A stretch of DNA of 13,386 nucleotides, taken from the NCBI GenBank assembly GCA_947581845.1, contig CANPVY010000067.1, forward strand, positions 1-13,386, given 5' to 3'. This DNA is from an uncultured bacterium (GTDB lineage: Bacteria > Gemmatimonadota > Gemmatimonadetes > Palauibacterales > KS3-K002). Positions 7,467 through 13,386 of the stretch are shown here, one piece after another (positions within the stretch are counted from its first letter, which is position 1; every line of letters starts with the position of its first letter). A model generated the notes under the pieces. It saw only the letters and a list, made by a program, of their open reading frames with translations. It did not search any database and was not told the origin of the DNA. A program made the position numbers and the translations under genes.

Positions 7467-7505
7467 GGCCCCACTCCTCTGCTAGTCACCAACCTGTACG
7501 AGCCG

Positions 7506-7859
7506 ATGCCAACACTCAAGGATCTTCTCAGCCGGCTGTCCAACCGCTCAGAGGTCGAGGCGGTCTTCGTCGTGGGCCAGGATGGGCTATTGATCGACCA
7601 GATGGGGCCCGAAGGCAGCGACGCTGAGGCTGTGGCCGCCATGGCGCCGAATCTGCTGCATAGTGCTCGCGAACTCGGCGCCGCAGCCCGTCACGACGGA
7701 CTGTCCACGGCCGTGGTCGAGTACGCGGACGGTGTCGCCATCGTGACCGACATCCCGCCGGAGATGATCCTGGTGACTTTCGTCAGGTCGGGCGTACCGT
7801 TCGGTGCCCTCCTGTACGAGCTACGGCACAACCGCGAGCAGATCGCCAAGCTTCTCTGA
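7506..7859 (+). CDS. Roadblock/LC7 domain protein (MglB-like)
   Basis: The 117-residue protein is a single roadblock/LC7 domain (PF03259 type). It has an N-terminal helix (MPTLKDLLSRLSNRSEV), a strand VEAVFVVGQDGLLIDQM (17-33) with the characteristic central Asp-Gly turn, an Ala-rich helix (about 39-61), paired strands STAVVEYADGVAIVTDI (67-83) and MILVTFVR (86-93), and a C-terminal helix. Bacterial members such as MglB form homodimers that act on small Ras-like GTPases (MglA) in polarity or motility, or serve in uncharacterised GTPase switches. No GTPase is present in the window, so the partner is unknown. The ATG is the only credible start, though no good Shine-Dalgarno sequence precedes it. 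It is first in the plus-strand operon, 38 nt before the mannose-1-phosphate guanylyltransferase gene. Confidence 0.88.
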   Translation: MPTLKDLLSRLSNRSEVEAVFVVGQDGLLIDQMGPEGSDAEAVAAMAPNLLHSARELGAAARHDGLSTAVVEYADGVAIVTDIPPEMILVTFVRSGVPFGALLYELRHNREQIAKLL

Positions 7860-7897
7860 AAGGCGCTGACCGGCGCGAGAAGACGACGGGCTCTGGC

Positions 7898-8962
7898 GTG
7901 AGCGAGAACGATTTCGAGCGCTGGATCGTGCTTCTGGCCGGGGGCATCGGCTCGAGGTTCTGGCCGGCGAGCACACCTCAGCGTCCGAAGCAGTTCCTGC
8001 CGCTGGGGTCCGAGCGGCCCCTCATCGTCGAGACCTTGGAGCGCGCCCGAGCGCTAGCGCCGCTTTCGAACCTGCTCGTCGTGGCCGGTGAGCATCTTCA
8101 GCCGCTCATCCGCAGCCAGCTCGCCGACCTCCCGTCCGAGCAGCTGTTGCTCGAGCCACAGGCCAAAGGTACGGCGCCGGCGCTCGCCTGGGCCGCCCAG
8201 GAGATCCTCGCTCGAGCCGCTCGGCCGGAGCGCGCCGTCATGGTGTCACTGCACACAGACCATGTGATTCGTCCGCTCGAGCGCTTCATCTCCACGCTGG
8301 AGCGTGCCGTGCAAGCTGCCGGCGTTAGCGACCGGCTGCTCACGGTCGGCGTGCGCCCGACCCGACCGGAAACGGGCTATGGCTACATCGAGGTGGGCGA
8401 CCCACTCACACCTGGAACCTTCCGGGTCCGACGGTTCGTCGAGAAGCCGGACCGTGCGACCGCAGAGAGCTACTTAGCGCGGGGCGGCTTCTTGTGGAAT
8501 TCGGGGATGTTCGTCTGGCGCCCGCAGATTCTACTGGCGGAACTCGGGGCACACACGCGGGAGGTCGCGGAGCACCTCGCCAGGCTGAGCGAAGGGGACA
8601 TCAGTGGTTTCTTCGCCGCGGTTTCCACTCTGACCATCGACTATGGCCTCATGGAGCGAAGTCCGAACATCGCGGTTGTAGAAGCGGAGTTCGACTGGGA
8701 CGATGTGGGGGCCTGGGCGGCGCTGATGCGAGTGCGCGCGCGCGATCACGAGGGCAACCTGCTCGTAGGGGACGCGCATGCCGTCGACTGTCGAGACACG
8801 CTGGTGTGGGCAGAGGACGGCACGGTCGTGGTGTTCGGTCTCGCGGATGTCGTGGTGGTGCGGGCCTCGGGCGTTACTTTCGTGGTACCCCGGGACCGCG
8901 CCGAGGAGCTGAAGGAGCTACTCACGGCGCTGCCTCCAGAGCTCAGGGAGGGAATCGGCTGA
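7898..8962 (+). CDS. manC: Mannose-1-phosphate guanylyltransferase (GDP-mannose pyrophosphorylase)
   Basis: The protein has 354 residues and makes GDP-mannose from mannose-1-phosphate and GTP in the cytoplasm, supplying surface polysaccharide, mannosylation or GDP-fucose routes. The nucleotide-binding opening is LLAGGIGSRFWPAS (12-25) followed by PKQFLPLG (30-37). Later motifs are GVRPTRPETGYGYIE (151-165), FVEKPD (180-185), LWNSGMFVW (199-207), IDYGLMERS (247-255) and FDWDDVGAWAAL (265-276), all of ManC type. Residues from about 285 to the end fit the short C-terminal beta-helix. There is no fused phosphomannose isomerase domain. Two spots differ from the usual family text: AKGTAPA (89-95) where RNTAPA is common, and HTDHVI (119-124) where P-A/S-DH is common; the Asp is kept. 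The start is GTG with a poor ribosome-binding site. The gene sits 3 nt before the GlmU-like gene. Confidence 0.92.
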   Translation: MSENDFERWIVLLAGGIGSRFWPASTPQRPKQFLPLGSERPLIVETLERARALAPLSNLLVVAGEHLQPLIRSQLADLPSEQLLLEPQAKGTAPALAWAAQEILARAARPERAVMVSLHTDHVIRPLERFISTLERAVQAAGVSDRLLTVGVRPTRPETGYGYIEVGDPLTPGTFRVRRFVEKPDRATAESYLARGGFLWNSGMFVWRPQILLAELGAHTREVAEHLARLSEGDISGFFAAVSTLTIDYGLMERSPNIAVVEAEFDWDDVGAWAALMRVRARDHEGNLLVGDAHAVDCRDTLVWAEDGTVVVFGLADVVVVRASGVTFVVPRDRAEELKELLTALPPELREGIG

Positions 8963-8965
8963 GAC

Positions 8966-10180
8966 ATGGCAAGACCAGGACTGATGCTCTTCGACGATCG
9001 TCGTGCCCGCGCTTGGGAGCCTTTCGCGCTCACGCGCCCGGCGGGCGAGTTGCGCTTCGGGGCTATGAGGCTGGTGGAACGGGCGACGCGCGTTCTGGGA
9101 CTCGAACCCATCGGCTACATCACGTCGGAGCACCTGAGCGACTTCTATGAGGCGGGTACACCGCCCGTGCTCAGTCTGGATGATCTTACCGGGGATCGCG
9201 ATCTGGTCTTCTGGTGCGCGCGAGCCGTCCCGGACCCCGGGCAGCAACTCGTCATGGGGAGGGAACCCGCCGTCTACCTGATCGGCGACCGTCCCGTCGG
9301 CGTCTACGCGCCCGCCGGCTGGCGGCCAGAGGCCAGCTTTCTGGACAGACTGCAGCTCGACGACGGACCCGAAGCGCAGATACAGGTCGCCGGTCGCATT
9401 CTGGAGTGGGTGTGGGATCTGATGCTGGAGACCCCTGACCAGCTGGTGCGCGACCTGGCAGCGGCGGAGCGCACGGCCCCGCCCGACCTACCGAAGGGCG
9501 TGTACTCGCAAGGCGACCATCCAGTGATGCTCGGCCGCGACGTCCGGATCGAACCCGGGACCCTGTTCGACACACGTGAGGGCCCCATCTCGCTCGCTGA
9601 TGCCGTGGAGGTGCGGACAGGTACCCGGCTGGCGGGCCCTGCGGCTGTGGGTCATCACTCGCGGCTGTTGGGTGGTTCGTTCGAGGCGATCTCGGCCGGA
9701 CCCTACTCGTATCTGCGCGGCGAGGTCGCGGAAACCGTCGTCCTCGGTTACAGCAACAAGGCACACGATGGCCACATGGGCCACGCTTACCTGGGCAAGT
9801 GGGTCAACCTGGGGGCGTTCACGACCAACAGTGACCTGAAGAACAACTATCGCCCCGTCAAGGTATGGACTCCGTTCGGCGTGCAGGACACGGGCAACAT
9901 TAAGATCGGCTGCTTCATCGGCGATCACGTCAAGACGGGGATCGGATTGCTCCTGAGCACTGGCACGGTGGTGGGGGCCGGAGCTAATGTATACGGGAGC
10001 ACGATGCCCCCCAGCTACGTGCAGCCGTTCAGCTGGGGTGAGGGTACCGAGCTGACCGAGTATCGCCTGGCCGAATTCCTTGCCACCGCAAAGACGGCGA
10101 TGGGCAGGCGCGGTGTGGATCTGGATGAGCGCGGGCGGCGCTACCTGGAGAGCTGCTGGCGCCAAGGGCGGGGTGGATGA
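8966..10180 (+). CDS. GlmU-like sugar nucleotidyltransferase/acyltransferase (NTP_transf_4 plus left-handed beta-helix)
   Basis: The protein has 404 residues and two parts. The N-terminal half lacks the classic GGxGTRM loop of GlmU. It opens instead with LMLFDDRRARAWEPFALTRP then AGELRFGAMRLVER, the pattern of the sugar nucleotidyltransferase family PF13562. The C-terminal half (about 180-365) has the hexapeptide repeats of a left-handed beta-helix, with YSNKAHDGHMGHAYLG (260-275) and VNLGAFTTNSDLKNNY (278-293), close to the alternative bacterial GlmU family (TIGR03991) as I recall it. The likely role is making UDP-GlcNAc or a related activated amino sugar for cell wall or surface glycans, but substrate is not proven. 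The ATG is 3 nt after the manC stop, with GGGAGG 14 nt upstream. The stop overlaps the next gene by 4 nt (ATGA). Confidence 0.85.
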   Translation: MARPGLMLFDDRRARAWEPFALTRPAGELRFGAMRLVERATRVLGLEPIGYITSEHLSDFYEAGTPPVLSLDDLTGDRDLVFWCARAVPDPGQQLVMGREPAVYLIGDRPVGVYAPAGWRPEASFLDRLQLDDGPEAQIQVAGRILEWVWDLMLETPDQLVRDLAAAERTAPPDLPKGVYSQGDHPVMLGRDVRIEPGTLFDTREGPISLADAVEVRTGTRLAGPAAVGHHSRLLGGSFEAISAGPYSYLRGEVAETVVLGYSNKAHDGHMGHAYLGKWVNLGAFTTNSDLKNNYRPVKVWTPFGVQDTGNIKIGCFIGDHVKTGIGLLLSTGTVVGAGANVYGSTMPPSYVQPFSWGEGTELTEYRLAEFLATAKTAMGRRGVDLDERGRRYLESCWRQGRGG

Positions 10181-11013
10181 GCTTCAGGGTACACGTTCTG
10201 GGAAGCGGAAGTCGCGGCAATTCAATCCTCCTCGAGACTACTGAGATACGAATCCTCGTCGACGCGGGGCTGAGCGGCCGGCAGATCGAGCGCCGCCTGC
10301 GTTCCCTCGACATACCCCCGGACAGCGTATCAGCGCTCTTCATCACCCACGAGCACAGAGACCACACTCAGGGTATGGGCGTCTTCGCACGCCGCTGGCG
10401 CGTGCCGGTCTATGTCGCACGTGCGACGGCGGCCTCCTGCGCCGCCCTGCTGAACGGGCAAGAGGAGATCCGCTTCTACCGAGCCAGCCGACCGCTCGAT
10501 CTGGGGGACCTGCGCGTCGAGCCGTTTCTGACCTGTCACGACGCCGTCGATCCAGTGGCGGTGACGGTGCGCCAGCGGTCCAGCGGGCTGAAGGTGGGGA
10601 TCGCGACGGACATGGGGACTCCGACAGTCGCCGTCCGCCATGCTCTGCGCGGCTGCGACCTGCTGATCCTGGAAGCCAACCATGACGACGTCATGCTACG
10701 CAGAGGTCCATACCCCTGGTCCGTGAAGAGTCGCATCGCCGGTCGCCACGGCCACCTGTCGAACCGGGCCGCAGCCGAGCTCGCCACGCAGCTGCATCAT
10801 CCCGCGCTCGCCGCCGTCGTGCTCGCCCACCTGAGCCAGGAATGCAACGAGCCGGAACTCGCCGCCTCGACGGTCACTGAGGCGCTGCGAAAGAGACGCT
10901 ATGCCGCGCCACTCAGGGTCGCGAGCCAGGACGAACCGCTCGCAGGGCTCGACGTCACCATCCTGGCGGCCGCCGTTCGCAGCCCGCAGCTCGGCCTGTT
11001 CGAGCGTAGCTGA
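10177..11013 (+). CDS. Metallo-beta-lactamase-fold hydrolase, YycJ/WalJ family
   Basis: The protein has 278 residues. It starts with VLGSGSRGNS (7-16) and has the metal motif THEHRDH (57-63; His58, His60, Asp62, His63), further candidate ligands His121 (TCHD), Asp145 (IATDMG) and the YycJ-typical blocks LEANHDDVML (165-174), YPWSVKSRIAGRHGHLSN (179-196) and LAHLSQECNEP (216-226). All metal-site residues appear present. YycJ/WalJ proteins are cytoplasmic; a double-strand DNA exonuclease activity and a part in mutation avoidance have been proposed in Bacillus, while the walJ name comes from linkage to the WalRK operon. Here it follows nucleotide-sugar genes instead. The ATG overlaps the preceding stop (ATGA), and a GGGCGGGG tract lies just upstream, so translation is coupled. 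The stop is 2 nt from the convergent rseP stop. Biological role in this organism is unknown. Confidence 0.9.
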   Translation: MSFRVHVLGSGSRGNSILLETTEIRILVDAGLSGRQIERRLRSLDIPPDSVSALFITHEHRDHTQGMGVFARRWRVPVYVARATAASCAALLNGQEEIRFYRASRPLDLGDLRVEPFLTCHDAVDPVAVTVRQRSSGLKVGIATDMGTPTVAVRHALRGCDLLILEANHDDVMLRRGPYPWSVKSRIAGRHGHLSNRAAAELATQLHHPALAAVVLAHLSQECNEPELAASTVTEALRKRRYAAPLRVASQDEPLAGLDVTILAAAVRSPQLGLFERS

Positions 11014-11015
11014 GA

Positions 11016-12104
11016 CTAGTTACCGGTAACTCGCAGCAGGTCGCTGGTGATCGCCCAGACCATCAGGGCCAGGATGAGGAGCAAGCCGACCTGACTCAGT
11101 CGGGCTCGGGCTTCCAGCGAGAGCGCGCGCCCCCGCACCGCTTCGATGGCCAGGAAGACCAGGTGGCCCCCATCCAAGATCGGGATCGGCAGCAGGTTCA
11201 GCACGGCCAGGTGCAGGCTCAGCAGCGCCATGAAGTTGATCAGAACCAGCAAGCCCGCCCGGGCGGCCTGACCGGAGAGCTGCCCGATGAGTATCGGTCC
11301 GCCCAGCTCACGTGCCGACGCCTTGCCGGTCAGCAGCTGCCCGATGAAGTCGAAGATGAGCCTGACGATGAACACCGAGCGGCGCGTCCCGACGACGAGG
11401 GATCCGGCCAGGCCCAACACGCGCCGCTGGTTGAGGGTGTCGCGCACGACGCCGATCCGTCCCGCGATCACCGTATCGCCCGCGAGCGAGTCGACGACGA
11501 CCGTATCGAGGACGATTCGGGTCGGTAGATCCATTTCTCGACCGTCGCGCTCGACCCGCAGAGTCACATCCTCGCCCGGGCGGTGACTGACGTATTCAGC
11601 GAATTCGAGCCACAACTTGACCGGCTGGTCATCTACAGCGACGACTAGGTCGCCCGGCCGCACGCCTGCCTCTTGCGCGGGCCCGCCCTCGTCCACCGTC
11701 CCGATGCGCGGCTCCCAGGACTGATGGTAGGCGAGCCCAGCGAAGGCGATGATCGCGAACAGGAAGTTCATGATCACGCCGGCAGAGATCACGACGGCGC
11801 GCGTGCCGACGGGCTTGGAGTCGAAGCGGCGCTCCGGCGGTGTCTCAAGCTCGGCCTTACCGCCCTCCAACTTCTCCATCGCCTCTTCCTCGCCCATGCC
11901 CGCCATCTTCACATAGCCGCCGAGCGGAAGTGCGGATATCACGTACTCGGTCTCCCCGATCTTGAAACCCCAAACCTTGGGGCCGAGCCCGATGGAGAAC
12001 CGGGGCACCGCGATGCCAGCCAGCTTCGCGGTGATGAAGTGCCCGAGCTCGTGCACGAAGATCAGTACGCCGAGTACAATGATGAAGGCGAGGAGCGTAG
12101 TCAC
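11016..12104 (-). CDS. rseP: RIP zinc metalloprotease RseP (site-2 protease)
   Basis: The 362-residue integral membrane protease cuts substrates within the membrane, such as anti-sigma factors or remnant signal peptides. The first membrane helix (about 3-22) carries the zinc motif HELGH (18-22, catalytic Glu19). The conserved PLGGYVKMAGM follows (60-70). A second helix lies at about 103-125, one PDZ domain at about 128-190, then a helix at about 284-303 and the third zinc ligand region NLLPIPILDGGH (303-314), and a last helix at about 337-352. One PDZ domain, where E. coli has two, accounts for the shorter length. The start is a GTG directly after the dxr stop (TAA then GTG, no gap), so it depends on dxr translation. 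No anti-sigma factor gene is in the window to name a substrate. Confidence 0.96.
   Translation of the reverse strand: MTTLLAFIIVLGVLIFVHELGHFITAKLAGIAVPRFSIGLGPKVWGFKIGETEYVISALPLGGYVKMAGMGEEEAMEKLEGGKAELETPPERRFDSKPVGTRAVVISAGVIMNFLFAIIAFAGLAYHQSWEPRIGTVDEGGPAQEAGVRPGDLVVAVDDQPVKLWLEFAEYVSHRPGEDVTLRVERDGREMDLPTRIVLDTVVVDSLAGDTVIAGRIGVVRDTLNQRRVLGLAGSLVVGTRRSVFIVRLIFDFIGQLLTGKASARELGGPILIGQLSGQAARAGLLVLINFMALLSLHLAVLNLLPIPILDGGHLVFLAIEAVRGRALSLEARARLSQVGLLLILALMVWAITSDLLRVTGN
11018..11031. repeat. 14-bp perfect palindrome at a convergent gene junction
   Basis: AGTTACCGGTAACT reads the same on both strands. It covers the last base of the rseP stop codon and its final four sense codons (Val-Thr-Gly-Asn), immediately beside the 2-nt gap between the convergent stops. 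As RNA it would give at most a 5-bp stem with a 4-nt loop and no U-tract, so it is a poor intrinsic terminator. It may be a protein-binding site or chance. Confidence 0.4.
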
Positions 12105-13277
12105 TTACGCCAACCTTTTCGTCTTGCCCGCGCGCTGTTGCACGCCGGATCGCGCCGCCACGCGGGCCCATGCGTCAGCGCGCCGCACCACTTCCAGATG
12201 CGTTGGGTCCTCCACCGCGTGGCCGCCCATGACATCCCGAATCACGTCCGGGATCTCGTTGAACGCGAGTTGTTCGGTCAGGAACGCGGCAACGGCCTCC
12301 TCACTGGCAGCGTTGAACACCGCCGGCGCCGTGCCTCCCCTGAGCGCTGCCTCGCGCCCCAGCTCGAAGGCCGGGAACCGTCCCGGCGGCACGGGCTCGA
12401 AGCTGAGTGTGCCCACCTCGGTCAGGTCGAGCGACGGCGCGTCGAACGGCAGCCGCTCGGGGTAGGTCAAGGCATAGAGCACCGGCAACGCCATCGTCGG
12501 GCGGCCCAGCTGCGCCAGCACGGAACCATCGCGGAACTCGACCAGCGAGTGCACGATCGACTGTGGGTGAATGACGACCTCTACCTGCTCGTAGGCGATC
12601 CCGAACAGATAGTGCGCCTCCACAACTTCGAGCGCCTTGTTCACCAGCGTCGCCGAGTCTACCGTGATCTTCGCCCCCATGTTCCAGGTCGGGTGGCGCA
12701 GAGCCTCATCCGGTGTAACCCCGGCCAGGTCCAAGGGATCCCGATCCCGGAACGGGCCGCCGGAAGCCGTGAGCACGAGCCTGCGCACGCTCTCCAGACT
12801 GGCGCCAGCCAAGCACTGAAACACGGCACTGTGCTCGCTGTCCACCGGTATGAGCTCGCCAGCGTTCTCCCTCAGGGCTCGCATGACCAGCGGGCCGCCG
12901 ACGACCAGCGACTCTTTGTTGGCCAGCGCGAGCCGCTTACCGGCGGCCAGCGCCTGCAACGTCGGTTCGAGGCCCGCCGCCCCGACCAGTGCGTTGACGA
13001 CGATCTCCACGTCCGGGTGACTCGCCGCCTCCAGGACAGCGTCCCAACCGGTGGCCACGCGGGTACCCTTGAGGGGCCCCAGCGGCTGCAGCTCCCCGTC
13101 CACGAGCACGGCCAATTCGGGATGGTGGCGCCGCGCCTGCTCCAGCAGTACGTCCGCACTTCTGTGCGCGGTGAGTGCCACGATCTTGAACCGATCGGGG
13201 AAGGCGCTGACGACCTCGAGTGTCGTCCTCCCGATAGACCCTGTCGAGCCCAACACCGCGATGCCTCGCGCACCCAT
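12105..13277 (-). CDS. dxr: 1-deoxy-D-xylulose-5-phosphate reductoisomerase
   Basis: The protein has 390 residues from the ATG, the family norm. It is the NADPH-dependent second enzyme of the MEP isoprenoid pathway (DXP to MEP), cytoplasmic and sensitive to fosmidomycin. The NADPH loop LGSTGSIGRTT is near the N-terminus. Later come LANKESLVVGG, VDSEHSAVFQCL (metal-binding Asp and Glu in DSEH), LTASGGPFRDRD, HPTWNMGAKITVDSATLVNK, EVVEAHYLF and HPQSIVHSLVEF. All active-site blocks are intact. The start is either the ATG at 13275-13277, which shares one base with the cdsA stop (TGATG), or the GTG one codon upstream (13278-13280), which would overlap by GTGA; I chose the ATG. It lies between cdsA and rseP in the common cdsA-dxr-rseP order and abuts rseP with no gap. 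Confidence 0.97.
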   Translation of the reverse strand: MGARGIAVLGSTGSIGRTTLEVVSAFPDRFKIVALTAHRSADVLLEQARRHHPELAVLVDGELQPLGPLKGTRVATGWDAVLEAASHPDVEIVVNALVGAAGLEPTLQALAAGKRLALANKESLVVGGPLVMRALRENAGELIPVDSEHSAVFQCLAGASLESVRRLVLTASGGPFRDRDPLDLAGVTPDEALRHPTWNMGAKITVDSATLVNKALEVVEAHYLFGIAYEQVEVVIHPQSIVHSLVEFRDGSVLAQLGRPTMALPVLYALTYPERLPFDAPSLDLTEVGTLSFEPVPPGRFPAFELGREAALRGGTAPAVFNAASEEAVAAFLTEQLAFNEIPDVIRDVMGGHAVEDPTHLEVVRRADAWARVAARSGVQQRAGKTKRLA

Positions 13278-13386
13278 CACAGCCCCGCGAGTCTGAGGTA
13301 TGCGTAGCCGACCGGAAACACGAAGAGCAGCGAGTCGAGTCGATCCAACATGCCACCGTGGCCGGGTAGGAGGCCCGAGCTGTCCT
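13277..13386 (-). CDS. cdsA: Phosphatidate cytidylyltransferase, C-terminal fragment (runs off right edge)
   Basis: Only the last 35 residues are present. They contain the diagnostic CdsA signature DSSGLLPGHGGMLDRLDSLL, matching the family's S-x-x-K-R-x-x-x-K-D-x-x-x-x-x-P-G-H-G-G-x-x-D-R-x-D pattern from the catalytic Asp onward. A short hydrophobic tail (FVFPVGYAYLRLAGL) and TGA follow at 13277-13279. CdsA is a membrane enzyme that makes CDP-diacylglycerol from phosphatidic acid and CTP, the branch point to all phospholipids. Its stop overlaps the dxr start by one base, or by four if the GTG start is used. The promoter for cdsA-dxr-rseP must lie beyond the right edge. Confidence 0.93.
   Translation of the reverse strand, partial: DSSGLLPGHGGMLDRLDSLLFVFPVGYAYLRLAGL

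Noticed and set aside
7860..7897. The 38-nt gap between the roadblock and manC genes, considered for a terminator or promoter
   Set aside because: It has only a 4-bp GCGC self-pairing and no -35/-10 pair, so the genes are probably co-transcribed.
10989..11005. A GCTCG/CGAGC hairpin near the end of the WalJ-family gene, considered as a terminator
   Set aside because: The stem is only 5 bp, the loop is 7 nt and no T-run follows on either strand.
11673..13307. A 544-residue open frame on the plus strand opposite dxr and rseP
   Set aside because: It lies antisense to two certain genes. Its predicted product is rich in Arg, His, Gln and Glu with no domain or secondary pattern, as expected for the frame opposite high-GC coding sequence.
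1..13386. Signs of mobile elements, CRISPR, tRNA or rRNA genes, or horizontally acquired islands
   Set aside because: I saw no direct repeat arrays, transposase or integrase motifs, or tRNA-like arms, and base composition looks even throughout.

Overview
The window is a compact, high-GC (roughly 60-65% by eye) stretch of bacterial chromosome, almost wholly coding and almost wholly housekeeping. The longest stretch without a gene is about 130 bp, in the divergent promoter region near 7374-7505. There are no tRNA or rRNA genes, insertion sequences, phage genes, CRISPR repeats or broken genes. Three things suggest a Gram-negative, high-GC lineage outside the Proteobacteria, with Gemmatimonadota as the best guess: a lipoprotein with a Gram-negative style signal, a GatCAB amidotransferase next to pcrA and serS, and a GlmU-like protein of the alternative (NTP_transf_4) type beside a roadblock protein. 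The phylum call is an inference from gene content and recalled neighbourhoods, not from a search.

Left block (1-7415, all on the minus strand, read right to left): a divergent promoter precedes a small lipoprotein of unknown function, then serS, a membrane histidine kinase without a response regulator, a PcrA/UvrD helicase, gatC, gatA and the start of gatB, which runs off the left edge. Gaps are between -4 and +36 nt, so this looks like one transcript. It combines tRNA charging (SerS, GatCAB transamidation of mischarged Asp-tRNA(Asn)/Glu-tRNA(Gln)), DNA repair/replication (PcrA) and a membrane sensor.

Middle block (7438-11013, plus strand): its own promoter is followed by a roadblock/LC7 protein, a mannose-1-phosphate guanylyltransferase (ManC-type), a GlmU-like sugar nucleotidyltransferase/acyltransferase and a YycJ/WalJ-type metallo-beta-lactamase-fold hydrolase. 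The two nucleotide-sugar enzymes point to activated sugars for cell-wall or surface polysaccharide. The roadblock protein suggests a link to a small Ras-like GTPase encoded elsewhere.

Right block (11016-13386, minus strand): the end of cdsA, then dxr and rseP, the common cdsA-dxr-rseP order joining phospholipid synthesis, the MEP isoprenoid pathway and site-2 proteolysis. It converges on the middle block with only 2 nt between stop codons and a 14-bp perfect palindrome at the junction.

I did not find a convincing undescribed system. The items most worth a second look are the symmetric divergent control region at 7387-7467, the lipoprotein family that heads the serS operon, the orphan histidine kinase with a variant H-box translationally coupled to serS, and the roadblock plus nucleotide-sugar cluster.
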